Shown here: positions 8,404 to 17,156 of the stretch, in pieces | Position numbering within the stretch: position 1 is the first letter of the stretch | Layout: every line of letters begins with the position of its first letter | NCBI GenBank assembly: GCA_013298375.1 | Contig: JAAFHM010000012.1 | Coordinates: 1 to 26,499, forward strand | Length of the DNA stretch: 26,499 nucleotides | DNA from: Ignavibacteria bacterium | GTDB lineage: Bacteria; Bacteroidota; Ignavibacteria; Kapaibacteriales; UBA4661 | Direction: 5' to 3' | Notes under the pieces: model-generated | What the model saw: the letters and a program-made list of their open reading frames with translations, nothing else | Told to the model about the DNA's origin: nothing | Database searches by the model: none | Made by a program: the position numbers and the translations under genes

Positions 8404-10011
8404 TTATCCCAAACGCTCATACGCTGGAAGCGTGAGAAAATCTACATACTCCGGCGATGTTGCCAGACGGTCGAAGATTTCACGGGCTTCAGCGAAACGT
8501 CCTTGTGCAAAAAGCGCTTCACCAAAGGATTGCTTAATCGTTTCCATTTCTTCCGCAATAATTTGGCGAACAAGTTCAACCGTAATTTTCCGTCCATCGT
8601 CCAGAAGTCCTTTTGCATGATTAACCCATTGCCAGACCTGGGTGCGGGAGATTTCTGCCGTTGCCGCGTCTTCCATCAGATTATGAATTGCCACAGCGCC
8701 ATTGCCCCGCAACCACGCTTCCACGTACTGAATACCAACGTTAATGTTGTTCCGCAGACCATTTTCCGTGATTTTCCCGTCCGGTACGACGAAATTGAGC
8801 AAATCTGCTGCTTTGATGCTTACTTCCTCGCGCAAACGCTCCTTTTGGTGCGGTTTATCGCCAAGTTTTGCCGTAAATGGCTCTTTTGCCACTGCAACCA
8901 AGTCAGGGTGCGCCACCCATGAGCCGTCGAAGCCATCATTTGCCTCGCGTTCTTTATCAGCGCGAACACGTGCCAAAGCGGTCTCCGTAACGGCGGGGTC
9001 TTTGCGGTTGGGGATGAACGCCGCCATACCGCCGATAGCGTGTGCGCCGCGTGTATGGCAAGTTTTGACGAGGAGTTCCGTGTATGCTCGCATAAAAGGA
9101 ACGGTCATCGTTACTTGGATTCGGTCGGGAATTGGTGTTTCCATGCGATTGCGGAATTTTTTTATTACGCTGAAAATATAGTCCCAGCGTCCGGCATTCA
9201 AGCCCGCCGCATGGTCGCGGAGTTCGTAGAGAAGCTCTTCCATTTCAAACGCTGCCGGAATTGTTTCAATGAGCATCGTGCATTTCACCGAACCATGCGG
9301 AACACCGAGAGTTTTTTGTGCCAGCGTAAAGACATCATTCCAAAGCCGTGCTTCCAAGTGGCTTTCCAGTTTTGGCAGATAAAAATAGGGACCCGAACCC
9401 CGCGCAAGCAGTTCTTTGGCATTGTGAAAAAAGTATAAACCAAAATCGCAGAGTGAGCCGGACATCGGTTCACCATCAACGGTGATATGCTTTTCCAGCA
9501 AATGCCAACCGCGCGGGCGCACCAAAAGCGTTGCCACCGTAGCATTCAATTTGTACTCTTTGCCTTCGGGCGAGGTGAAATCAATCTGACGGCGAATAGC
9601 ATCGCGCAAATTGATTTGCCCTTGAATAGCATTGAACCACGTCGGCGAGTTCGCATCCTCGAAATCTGCCATGAACATATTTGCGCCGGAATTTAGCGCA
9701 TTAATAATCATTTTGCGTTCGACGGGACCAGTGATTTCGATGCGACGATTCTGCAAATCCGCAGGAATGGGCGCGACACGCCAATCGCCGGAGCGCACGG
9801 ACGCTGTTTCGGCGAGAAAATCAGGCAGCGTTCCTGCGTCAAAATCTTTTTGTCTTTCGGTGCGCTTGGCAAGAAGTTCTTTGCGCCGTGCGTTGAATGT
9901 ACGTTGCAGCAGCACGATAAAATCTACGGCTTCGGGTGTGAGAATTTCCAGAAATTGCGGCTGAATATCGCCCGTGACGACGACACCTGCGGGAAGAGTG
10001 AGTTGTGGCAT
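8404..10011 (-). CDS. aceB: Malate synthase A (glyoxylate bypass)
   Basis: Condenses glyoxylate with acetyl-CoA to give malate, allowing growth on acetate or fatty acids. The 535-residue length matches isoform A (E. coli about 533). Active-site elements are visible. RPRGWH (165-170) holds the substrate Arg. E249 in MLIETIPA and D277 in GRWDYIFS are the Mg ligands. The catalytic base is the Asp at about 448 in LMEDAATAEISR, just before the signature region SRTQVWQW. A GGAG Shine-Dalgarno stands a few bases before the ATG at 10011, unlike most neighbours. No isocitrate lyase gene is in the window, so the partner enzyme must lie elsewhere. A chemoreceptor gene ends 61 bp upstream, and a strong terminator follows. 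Confidence 0.96.
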   Translation of the reverse strand: MPQLTLPAGVVVTGDIQPQFLEILTPEAVDFIVLLQRTFNARRKELLAKRTERQKDFDAGTLPDFLAETASVRSGDWRVAPIPADLQNRRIEITGPVERKMIINALNSGANMFMADFEDANSPTWFNAIQGQINLRDAIRRQIDFTSPEGKEYKLNATVATLLVRPRGWHLLEKHITVDGEPMSGSLCDFGLYFFHNAKELLARGSGPYFYLPKLESHLEARLWNDVFTLAQKTLGVPHGSVKCTMLIETIPAAFEMEELLYELRDHAAGLNAGRWDYIFSVIKKFRNRMETPIPDRIQVTMTVPFMRAYTELLVKTCHTRGAHAIGGMAAFIPNRKDPAVTETALARVRADKEREANDGFDGSWVAHPDLVAVAKEPFTAKLGDKPHQKERLREEVSIKAADLLNFVVPDGKITENGLRNNINVGIQYVEAWLRGNGAVAIHNLMEDAATAEISRTQVWQWVNHAKGLLDDGRKITVELVRQIIAEEMETIKQSFGEALFAQGRFAEAREIFDRLATSPEYVDFLTLPAYERLG

Positions 10012-10072
10012 ACAGTCTCCAGTTTGAGGGTTTTTATGTGGTAAATCTCTGTGATTTGTTGCTTGTCAGTGG

Positions 10073-11911
10073 TTATCGTTGAAGAGTTCGTGAGGAATCA
10101 AGGTGAAATGTCGCCGTCAACCGCAAGAGTTCCTGTGCTTGTCCGGCAAGTTCTTCGGCAGCAGCGGCGCTTTCTTCGGCATTGGCGGTGTTGGATTGCG
10201 TAACACGGTCTATTTGGCTGAGTCCGATAGTAATTTGACTCATGCGATTTGCCTGCTCGGCTGTGGAACGGGAAATTTCTTGAATAATTGTTGCAACCTT
10301 GGTAGAATCTTGGTTGATACCGACAAGCATCGTGTTTGCACTGCTCGTTAAAGCGACGTTTTCTTCGATTTTTTGAACGGTTGTTTCCAAAACAGTCGTT
10401 GTCTCTTGTGCTGCCTTTGCAACACGGGCAGCCAGCATTCGTACTTCCTCGGCAACAACGGCAAAGCCTTTCCCTGCACGTCCGGCGCGGGCTGCTTCGA
10501 TGGCAGCATTCAGGGCAAGAATATTGGTTTGGAAGGCAATATCATTGATAACACGAGTAATTGCCAGCGTATTGCGGCTGGCTCCGGCGATTTCGCTCAT
10601 AGATTTTGTGAGGGTGTGCAGGGCATCGCTACCGGATTGGGCTGATGTTTGCGAGGTTTGGGCAAGCTGCTCGGCAAGCCGCGTCTGCTCGGCGCTGTGC
10701 TTGATTTGAGAGTTGGTTTCTTGGACAGCAGCATTCATTTGTTCTACGGCACTAGCTTGGGAACTTGCTCCGTCGGCAAGGGTTTGGCTTGCCGTGGCGA
10801 CTTGTCCAGAGCCGCTTTGGACATAGACTATTGCGCCAATCATCTGCTCCAAAGCGCTTCGCACCGAGGTAATGGTCGTATTGACAGAGTTTTTCAGTAA
10901 TGCGTGGTCGCCTTGGTAGTTGCCGTGCATCATGACCGAAAAATCGCCCTGCGCCAAATGATTCATAACGCTGCGTGTCTCTTCAATCGGTTTGGTAATA
11001 GCATCAAGTGTATTATTGATGCCTGCGGCAACAAGAGCGAAATCCCCTTTGTGAGATTGAGTATTGATGCGCTGTTGCAGGTTTCCTGCCATATTTGCTG
11101 CTGCAAGGTGTTCAATCGTAGCGATGATACCCTGAACATTTTGTGCCATTTGATTAAAGGAAGCCGCTAAAACACTGAGTTCATCGTTTGTTGTTGCGCT
11201 TACGGTTTGCTTGGTGTCTCCTTCGGCAATACGCTTTGTTGCTTGCACGAGTGCCTCGATTGGACGAGTAATAGAGCGGCTTAGAATGATACCAAAGAGA
11301 ATACCGCCAATCGTCAAAACAATAAGCATAATCACCACAACCCGCAGAAGCAAGAGAATATCATTTTGGGCAACCTGCGCATCAGTCTTCATCAATTCTT
11401 GTTGATTTTCCGTCATGGCAGTTGTTGTTTCCCGGATTTCTTTTGCTAAGGGGGCGATTTTTTCAGACATCATCTGTTTTGCACGCTCCGTGTCTGTCAG
11501 ACCGATACGCTCTTGTTCGTCCTGAAATCCGCGTAATAAAGCCACCTTTGCCTCAATAATGGCAAGTCGCTCACGGTTTTTTGGGTTTGTCCATTGCGGC
11601 GAAAGTTCGCGCAGCCGTATAAGTGATGGTGTGATAATGGTTTCCCATGCCATGTGTCGCTCCTCTTTGAACGATTCTCCGCCCGTCAGCAAATATCCCC
11701 GCAGACCGCTTGTGGCTTGGTTTAGACCGACTAACACATTTCTGCCCGTAATGGCGGTCGGAGTCCAGACACTGGCAATACGGTCATTTGTCGTGTTGAT
11801 AGTATTGAGGCTTGACCGAACAAAAAGCATGGTAAATGCTACGGCAATCAGAATAATCATATATCCGGCAATGATTTTGCGCCCGATAGAACGAGTAATA
11901 ATATTCAACAT
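10073..11911 (-). CDS. Methyl-accepting chemotaxis protein
   Basis: A 612-residue chemoreceptor that signals to CheA/CheW. It has a membrane segment at about 13-32, a periplasmic helical sensor of about 150 residues with a CHASE3-like stretch (LRGYLLTGGESF, 70-81), a second membrane segment (about 186-210) and a HAMP domain (about 211-263). Two more HAMP-like units follow (about 270-355, with GDFALVAAGINNTLD and GDFSVMMHGNYQGD). The cytoplasmic signalling hairpin ends in the conserved tip INDIAFQTNILALNAAIEAA (455-474). It has no C-terminal NWETF-type tether. The organism therefore probably has a chemotaxis pathway. The ligand cannot be deduced. No Shine-Dalgarno is clear at the ATG. Malate synthase starts 61 bp downstream on the same strand with no terminator seen between, so read-through is possible. 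Confidence 0.94.
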   Translation of the reverse strand: MLNIITRSIGRKIIAGYMIILIAVAFTMLFVRSSLNTINTTNDRIASVWTPTAITGRNVLVGLNQATSGLRGYLLTGGESFKEERHMAWETIITPSLIRLRELSPQWTNPKNRERLAIIEAKVALLRGFQDEQERIGLTDTERAKQMMSEKIAPLAKEIRETTTAMTENQQELMKTDAQVAQNDILLLLRVVVIMLIVLTIGGILFGIILSRSITRPIEALVQATKRIAEGDTKQTVSATTNDELSVLAASFNQMAQNVQGIIATIEHLAAANMAGNLQQRINTQSHKGDFALVAAGINNTLDAITKPIEETRSVMNHLAQGDFSVMMHGNYQGDHALLKNSVNTTITSVRSALEQMIGAIVYVQSGSGQVATASQTLADGASSQASAVEQMNAAVQETNSQIKHSAEQTRLAEQLAQTSQTSAQSGSDALHTLTKSMSEIAGASRNTLAITRVINDIAFQTNILALNAAIEAARAGRAGKGFAVVAEEVRMLAARVAKAAQETTTVLETTVQKIEENVALTSSANTMLVGINQDSTKVATIIQEISRSTAEQANRMSQITIGLSQIDRVTQSNTANAEESAAAAEELAGQAQELLRLTATFHLDSSRTLQR

Positions 11912-12019
11912 AAATCAGAGCATCGTAAAAATGAGGGAAAAAGTGGTGATTCGGAAAAATAACGATTTTATTCGCCTACATCAAATATTTCCGATGAGAA
12001 CATCAGCGCTGAATGTTTC

Positions 12020-12060
12020 AAAACAACAAACCCCGCAACACTAAGTATTGATGCGGGGTT
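12020..12060 (-). terminator. Intrinsic terminator after hisH
   Basis: AACCCCGCA (12029-12037) pairs with TGCGGGGTT (12052-12060) around a 14-nt loop. On the minus strand the stem is followed by a T-rich tract (complement of about 12020-12030). It lies 40 bp past the hisH stop and would end the sugar/hisH gene series. Confidence 0.75.
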
Positions 12061-12100
12061 GTTTCATCGTGCTTCTTTTCCATCGCTATTCGAGGTTTGC

Positions 12101-12700
12101 CTATAATTCAAGAAAATTTTTCAAAATCTGCGCCCCAGCCTCACCACTCTTTTCAGGGTGAAACTGCACGGCATAAAAATTTCCCTTCTGCAAACCGCCG
12201 CTAAAGGGCTGCACGTAATCGGTTGTGGCAATAGTTTCCGGCACAAGTTCTGCCGCGTAGCTGTGAACGTAGTAAACGTAAAATTCTGTCGGAAGATTGG
12301 CAAAAAGAGGGTGCTGCGTTGCTGAAAGCGTATTCCAACCAGTATGTGGGACTTTGAAACGTTGGCGCTCTTCCATGCGAGGAGCAAAGCGGCGAATGCG
12401 TGCATCAAAAACGCCCATGCACGTTGTGTCGTTCTCTTCCGAATGAGCGCATAAAAGCTGCATTCCTACGCATATTCCGAACACAGGCTGCTTCAGACTC
12501 GTTATCACCGCGTCCAAGCCCCGTTCCCGTAAATACGTCATTGCAGAACGCGCTTCGCCGACACCCGGGAAAATTACTTTGTCCGCGCCATGCAGAACGT
12601 CGGGGTCATCGGAAATTACGGGCTTCACGCCTAGTCTATCAAGGGCAAAAAGTAACGACTGGATATTTCCTGCGTTGTAGCGAACAATGGCGAGATTCAT
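12101..12700 (-). CDS. hisH: Imidazole glycerol phosphate synthase, glutaminase subunit
   Basis: Supplies ammonia from glutamine to HisF for making imidazole glycerol phosphate in histidine synthesis. The protein has 199 residues, the usual HisH size. The class I amidotransferase triad is intact: C77 in GICVGMQLL, H181 and E183 in FHPEKSG. PGVGEA (45-50) and KVPHTGW (116-122) are also HisH-like. The frame continues 13 codons upstream, but that part is only the heptamer repeat, so the ATG at 12700 (MNLAIVRYNAGN) is the start. No other his gene is nearby. It follows the catalase-like gene by 25 bp at the end of a polysaccharide-type series. HisH paralogues exist in some LPS loci to feed sugar amidotransferases, but without HisF or WbpG here the histidine role is the simpler reading. 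Confidence 0.92.
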   Translation of the reverse strand: MNLAIVRYNAGNIQSLLFALDRLGVKPVISDDPDVLHGADKVIFPGVGEARSAMTYLRERGLDAVITSLKQPVFGICVGMQLLCAHSEENDTTCMGVFDARIRRFAPRMEERQRFKVPHTGWNTLSATQHPLFANLPTEFYVYYVHSYAAELVPETIATTDYVQPFSGGLQKGNFYAVQFHPEKSGEAGAQILKNFLEL

Positions 12701-12706
12701 GGTTGT

Positions 12707-12735
12707 TTGGTCATTGGTGAATTGGTCATTGGGCG
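12707..12735. repeat. Heptamer short tandem repeat
   Basis: Four near-identical 7-mers lie in a row: TTGGTCA (12707-12713), TTGGTGA (12714-12720), one extra A, TTGGTCA (12722-12728) and TTGGGCG (12729-12735). It fills the gap between the catalase-like gene and hisH and includes the catalase-like stop codon. Its design resembles the heptameric STRR repeats described in cyanobacteria. Confidence 0.65.
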
Positions 12736-13721
12736 GCAAGTCTATTTTTCTGGCTTTCGTAGTACACCACTTTCCGCGCTCGCATCACATCGCCCAAGGG
12801 ACGATGTTCCACTAGGGCGCACCAAGGGTCGAATATGCCTTTTTCGGTGCGTTCTTGAATAGCACCGCGCTCGCCAGTCCAGTCGCTAAGATGAGGAATC
12901 GTGAGCTTTCCGACGGTGACGTAGGGCGCATCGCGTTCTTCCCAATTCACCGAAGCATCTTCGATTGGCGTGAGTTTTTCGTTGACGAAAAATTGCACTT
13001 GAAGATTGTAGGAAAGTGAAGATTTCTCCAAACGCGAGAGTACATCTGCTGCCCAGTCGTCGGAGGACGTTGCCGGAGCGCCATTACTGGTTTCCGGCTG
13101 AAGCCGCACACGAACAGCGTATTTCCCACAAGCAATCGGCGCTGAGGAAAAGAAGGTGTGCGCAGCAAAACCATGAAAAGGCTTGCTCATAGAGCCTTGT
13201 AAGCCTTTAAGGGTTCGGAAACCACCAAATAAGCCATGCTTACGAACAAAATGTTTTAACAGCCCCGACGGACCGCCTTCGGCAGCTTTCACAAGTCCCG
13301 CAAAATCCTCACTTCCGCGCATACCAAATACTTCGCGGTTGATGAGTAAAAAATCTTGTGAATCGGTCTCGCCGCCCAGAGCCGAAGCGCCTTTTACGCC
13401 TAAAACCTTGAAGGAAAAACCACGAATGTCCGGTACTTTGTCTGGCGCGGATGCCGAGCCGCCATTAGAAAGCCGCACCAGTGCGTGATATTCACCTGCT
13501 TTTGCAAAAAGCCCGGCTTGTGCATACTCCGGCAAATTGCCTAGAATACTCAGTTTTGCGGGCAAACCAAGAATTTGCTTGCGGTGCAAAGCGCGTCCAT
13601 TGCCGTATTTGGCGGATTTACGCTGTTGCATTTCGGAAAATTGGCGAGCATACTCCGCGTAGCGCTCTGCTTCGCCCGGCGCGATGTGTTCGCGCCAATC
13701 AGTTGAGGGTTGGTGTGGCAT
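12726..13721 (-). CDS. Catalase-fold protein (small catalase-like heme protein)
   Basis: A 331-residue cytosolic protein of the catalase superfamily, much shorter than classic catalases (about 480 or more). Features aligning with catalase are YHALVRLSNG (78-87), DIRGFSFKVLG (98-108) and DFLLINREVFGMR (123-135). Residues matching the heme site seem kept: H46 in RALHRKQ (distal His), N128 in LLINREVF, and R316...Y320 in RKVVYYESQ, which fits the RxxxY proximal-ligand pattern. Heme binding is therefore plausible, but activity could be catalase, peroxidase or fatty-acid hydroperoxide chemistry as in related short members. Its ATG lies inside the end of the GT87 gene (23-bp overlap), so it is translated from the same transcript. 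hisH follows 25 bp later. Confidence 0.75.
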   Translation of the reverse strand: MPHQPSTDWREHIAPGEAERYAEYARQFSEMQQRKSAKYGNGRALHRKQILGLPAKLSILGNLPEYAQAGLFAKAGEYHALVRLSNGGSASAPDKVPDIRGFSFKVLGVKGASALGGETDSQDFLLINREVFGMRGSEDFAGLVKAAEGGPSGLLKHFVRKHGLFGGFRTLKGLQGSMSKPFHGFAAHTFFSSAPIACGKYAVRVRLQPETSNGAPATSSDDWAADVLSRLEKSSLSYNLQVQFFVNEKLTPIEDASVNWEERDAPYVTVGKLTIPHLSDWTGERGAIQERTEKGIFDPWCALVEHRPLGDVMRARKVVYYESQKNRLAAQ

Positions 13722-14919
13722 AGTGTGTATTGGTTGATTGCGTTTGAGGTGGATATTGTGTTAGCATAACGAAAAATGTCGTACAAAAGGCAGTAAATAA
13801 GCCTATCATATCAAGAGGGAATTTATTTGGGAGATGATTTCCCCACAAAATACACAGCATTATGCCCAAAAGAAATGAAAAAAGAGCAATGCGCTTGCCC
13901 CGTGTTAGGGCGATTGCTTGAGAGCCAATCCTCAAAAACGTATGATAAAAAACAACATTGAGCATGAGAATATATGCGGGGATAAGGACGATGAGATGAT
14001 GCTGTTGACCACGTGCGCCCGTAAGCGGCATGATTATCAAGCAGAGGATAAACGCAAATGCCTGTTTCCCTTTGTAGGAAAGATACGCGACAAAACCCGC
14101 CAGAAAAAGCCCACAAGCAAGTTGTAGCCAAAGCGGTGCCGGATAGACATTCAGCGCCATATATGCTACCCCTCCGGCAAGCGTAAAATTATTTCCCGAA
14201 GGCTGATTGCGGATTTGTCCCATCATCAAATCACTCCACCAAAAGCGGTAAAAATCAAACACTGCCGAACCAGCAATCAAGTAGGGCAAGCCAATACACA
14301 ACAGCGCTACTGTGGCGAAAAGCAGCGCAATCGAGGTGAGATTTTTCCACAATTTATGCCCATGCTGGTTATCAAATGCCAGAAAGAGTATCATGACAAT
14401 TGGAGCAAATTTGATGGAAATTGCCGTTCCAATCAGGATTGCAGCGCGATAGACGGTTTGGCGCTCGCGAAGGCATTGCATTAGGATTGCCAAAAGAAAC
14501 AAATTGACATTGCCGTACATCCAATCGGCTTGAATAATGGACACAAACAGTAATCCAACGCAGAACCAGAGAAGATGCTGTTTATCGTCGTCAATACCAA
14601 GTATGCGGCAGGTATCCCGCAGAACAAGGAATAACGATGCAACGGAAATTGCATACCAGAGATAATGGCTCACCACGAGCGGTAAAGCCGCAAAAGGCAC
14701 CATGACCACCGCAAAAAAGAGCGGATACCAAAATTGGTCGTGAACGGTCAAAATATAGGGATTCTGCACTGCCCATAGTCGTCGTCCGGCTTCCAAATAC
14801 ACGCCAAAATCGGGCCACTGACGAATAAAGGCAATTTTATAGACAAGCCAGCCGTGTAACAATACTAACGTCGTGTAGAGCGCCCATACGCTGCTTTTCC
14901 ATACTTGCTGCCTATTCAT
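13699..14919 (-). CDS. GT87-family (DUF2029) polytopic membrane glycosyltransferase
   Basis: A 406-residue inner-membrane protein with about ten hydrophobic segments. The N-terminal WPDFGVYLEAGRRLW...NPY (35-55) matches the catalytic loop of the GT-C-fold GT87 family, with D37 as the likely key acidic residue. Family members use polyprenyl-phosphate sugars to extend envelope glycans on the periplasmic side. The open frame runs 69 codons further upstream into the GT9 gene. The ATG at 14919 (MNRQQVWKSS) is preferred because it begins just before the first membrane helix and leaves a 41-bp gap after GT9. It overlaps the catalase-like gene by 23 bp. Sugar donor and acceptor are unknown. Confidence 0.83.
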   Translation of the reverse strand: MNRQQVWKSSVWALYTTLVLLHGWLVYKIAFIRQWPDFGVYLEAGRRLWAVQNPYILTVHDQFWYPLFFAVVMVPFAALPLVVSHYLWYAISVASLFLVLRDTCRILGIDDDKQHLLWFCVGLLFVSIIQADWMYGNVNLFLLAILMQCLRERQTVYRAAILIGTAISIKFAPIVMILFLAFDNQHGHKLWKNLTSIALLFATVALLCIGLPYLIAGSAVFDFYRFWWSDLMMGQIRNQPSGNNFTLAGGVAYMALNVYPAPLWLQLACGLFLAGFVAYLSYKGKQAFAFILCLIIMPLTGARGQQHHLIVLIPAYILMLNVVFYHTFLRIGSQAIALTRGKRIALFSFLLGIMLCILWGNHLPNKFPLDMIGLFTAFCTTFFVMLTQYPPQTQSTNTHYATPTLN

Positions 14920-14960
14920 ATCATTCCTTGAAGTATAACGAGAAAAAATTGTCACAATCG

Positions 14961-15965
14961 CTATTCTTGCTGCGCCCACCATTCGCGCAGACATTGCGTA
15001 ACTTGCTCCAAGCGAACATCTTGCACCGCATCGGAAGGAGCAGGCGAATGTACCAGCCATGAACGCGAGCTTCGGGGCGCAAATTTGTGCATATTCCACC
15101 ACAGGCTGTGATACATTGCGATACACGGTACATCGAAAGCGGCAGCGATATGCACGACAGAAGTATCCGGTGTGATAACGAGGTCTGCTGCTGCAACAAG
15201 AGCGACCGCATCATCAAGACTCCGAGTCGGAAACACTAATGCCTGCGGCGCAGCCAAGCGAATTTCTTCTGCCAAATGCCTGTCTTGCGGCAACGATAAT
15301 AATGCAACACGACATGAATACTCGCTAAAAAGCTGTTGTACCGTTTGCACCCAATTCTCTTGCCGCCAATACCGATGCGCACCGCCCGCCGAAAGGTTAC
15401 AGACGATGAGCGGACGTTGCTGCCCGATTACCTCTCCATTCGTCTGGTTCGGCAATAATTGCCGGACGTACTCCGCCGAGTGAGTATTAACGGGGAGCAT
15501 CGGTCGCAGATGCTTTTCACTCCTCTGTATATCCAACGGCAAAAGTGCTTGCATATTTCGTTCAACGCAGTGCATCGGGTGGGGTAAGGTGCTGTTATTG
15601 ACCTCTGCGCCGGGAACAGAATACTGGAAAATATGTGTCTCCGGCGTATTAAAACCTATGCTTGAGCGAACACCCGACAGCCGACATAACAAGCGACCTT
15701 CGCGCGAAGGATGATCTTTGGGATCTATCCACCAATCATAACGCTCACGACGAATATCCCGGACAAGCCCCGCTATCGCAAAGATTTGTTTGCGGTAAAT
15801 GAGTACCTTGTCAATCATCGGATGCGACTCCGCCAGATGATAATTTCTCTGCGACGCAAGAATATGAACACGTGCCGAGGGATAGTCGTTTTTTATCGCC
15901 ATCACCATCGGCATCGTTAATACCATGTCGCCGATATGACCAATTTGCACGATAAGGATTTTCAT
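14961..15965 (-). CDS. GT9-family glycosyltransferase (ADP-heptose:LPS heptosyltransferase-like)
   Basis: A 334-residue GT-B enzyme that probably adds heptose or a related sugar to the LPS core at the inner face of the cytoplasmic membrane. The N-terminus MKILIVQIGHIGDMVLTMP is the typical GT9 start with its glycine-rich loop. The C-terminal nucleotide-sugar site shows NLSAGGAHRYWRQENW (190-205) and DLVITPDTSVVHIAAAF (261-277). A GTG 24 bp upstream (15989) is in frame, but the ATG at 15965 gives the family N-terminus. It follows the aminotransferase by 26 bp and precedes GT87 by 41 bp in the same direction, so it belongs to the sugar operon. The donor may not be heptose, since no heptose synthesis genes are seen. 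Confidence 0.88.
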   Translation of the reverse strand: MKILIVQIGHIGDMVLTMPMVMAIKNDYPSARVHILASQRNYHLAESHPMIDKVLIYRKQIFAIAGLVRDIRRERYDWWIDPKDHPSREGRLLCRLSGVRSSIGFNTPETHIFQYSVPGAEVNNSTLPHPMHCVERNMQALLPLDIQRSEKHLRPMLPVNTHSAEYVRQLLPNQTNGEVIGQQRPLIVCNLSAGGAHRYWRQENWVQTVQQLFSEYSCRVALLSLPQDRHLAEEIRLAAPQALVFPTRSLDDAVALVAAADLVITPDTSVVHIAAAFDVPCIAMYHSLWWNMHKFAPRSSRSWLVHSPAPSDAVQDVRLEQVTQCLREWWAQQE

Positions 15966-15991
15966 CTGGTCAATTTCGTAAAGTTTCACTG

Positions 15992-17095
15992 TTAAAAAAA
16001 CGCCTTAATAACCTCTACAACCCGCTCCACTTGTGCATCCGTCAAACCCGGAAATATTGGCAGCGAAAGGCACGTCTGAGCGATTTCCTCTGCAAGCGGG
16101 AATTGACCTTGTTTCCAACCCTTATCGTTGTATGCTTCTTGCAAATGCGGCGGTACGGGATAGTGAATCATTGTGCCGATGCCGTGTTGCGTGAGGTGTT
16201 CCTGCAAAGCGTCGCGCCGTTTGGTGCGAATGACGTACAGGTGAAATACCGATGTGGCATGGTCCGCAAGCACGGGAGTAATCACGTCGCCAACGCCTTG
16301 CAGAAGTTCAGTATAAAGCGAAGCAAGGCGTTCGCGCTCGGCATTGTCGTTGTAGAGCGAAGGGAGTTTCTTCAGGAGTAATGCGGCTTGCAGCTCATCC
16401 AAACGAGAATTGAACCCAAGCACTTCGTTGTAATATTTCTTGTGAGAGCCGTAATTCCGCCATGAACGGGCGTTTTTATCGTGTTCGGCACTATTGGTTG
16501 TTATTGCGCCAGCATCACCCAGCGCACCAAGATTTTTACCCGGATAAAAACTCGTGCCGTTGATATGCCCGAAACTGCCTGTTGGTCTGCCGTTGTAGAA
16601 CGCGCCTTGCGATTGAGCATTGTCCTCAATCACGTATATTCCGTGCTTTTCGGCGATTGCCATGATTGCGTCCATTTCACTGGCTTGTCCGTAAAGGTGG
16701 ACGGGCATAATCACTTTTGTTCGGGGTGTAATGGCTGCTTCGATGAGGTCGGGATTGATATTGTATGTTGCGGCGCGAGGTTCGACGGGAACAGGTGTTG
16801 CACCCACAAACGAAGAAGCCAGCATCGTGGCAATGTAGGTATTCGAGGGGACAATAACTTCATCGCCCGCGCCGACACCCAAGACTTTCAGCGCAATGTG
16901 CAGTGCATCCAAGCCGTTCGCAACGCCGATGGCGTGGGATGTGCCGGAAAATTTGGCGTATTCTTCTTCAAAAGCGGCGACGTTTTTTCCCAGAATAAAC
17001 CAGCCGCTATGCAGAACGTCGGTAAAAGCGCTCTGTAACTCGCTTTCGAGGGCGAGGTTGATGGATTTGAGGTCGAGAAAAGGGATATTTTGCAT
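15992..17095 (-). CDS. DegT/DnrJ/EryC1-family sugar 3-aminotransferase (FdtB/QdtB-like)
   Basis: A 367-residue PLP enzyme that puts an amino group on a nucleotide-linked keto sugar. The Schiff-base lysine is K187 in SFYPGKNLGALGD, the PLP-pyridine Asp is D158 in IEDNAQSQGA, and GLDALHIAL (61-69) is the phosphate-binding region. Because a QdtA/FdtA-type 3,4-ketoisomerase is directly upstream, the likely reaction is transfer from glutamate to C3 of a dTDP-3-keto-6-deoxyhexose, giving dTDP-Qui3N or dTDP-Fuc3N. The matching N-acetyltransferase (QdtC/FdtC) and the rml genes for the precursor are absent from the window. A stem-loop lies in the 61-bp gap before it. The exact isomer cannot be told from sequence. 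Confidence 0.9.
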   Translation of the reverse strand: MQNIPFLDLKSINLALESELQSAFTDVLHSGWFILGKNVAAFEEEYAKFSGTSHAIGVANGLDALHIALKVLGVGAGDEVIVPSNTYIATMLASSFVGATPVPVEPRAATYNINPDLIEAAITPRTKVIMPVHLYGQASEMDAIMAIAEKHGIYVIEDNAQSQGAFYNGRPTGSFGHINGTSFYPGKNLGALGDAGAITTNSAEHDKNARSWRNYGSHKKYYNEVLGFNSRLDELQAALLLKKLPSLYNDNAERERLASLYTELLQGVGDVITPVLADHATSVFHLYVIRTKRRDALQEHLTQHGIGTMIHYPVPPHLQEAYNDKGWKQGQFPLAEEIAQTCLSLPIFPGLTDAQVERVVEVIKAFF

Positions 17096-17113
17096 GAGAA
17101 ATTGAATGGTAAG

Positions 17114-17156
17114 AAAACACTATGAATTATGCAAATCATAAAGTAAATAGTGTTTT
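17114..17156 (-). terminator. Stem-loop between the ketoisomerase and aminotransferase genes
   Basis: AAAACACTAT (17114-17123) and ATAGTGTTTT (17147-17156) form a perfect 10-bp inverted repeat that begins right at the ketoisomerase stop. The loop contains a smaller TTATG/CATAA repeat. On the minus strand the stem ends in GTTTTCTT. It could be a weak terminator, an attenuator or an RNA-stability element inside the operon. Confidence 0.4.

Noticed and set aside
14343..14351. TTTTCCACA DnaA-like box inside the GT87 gene
   Set aside because: A single isolated match in coding sequence, as expected by chance; used only as background for the cluster at 1511-2044.
14920..15126. 69-codon upstream extension of the GT87 frame
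   Set aside because: It overlaps the conserved C-terminus of the GT9 gene, and the ATG at 14919 gives a normal membrane-protein start.
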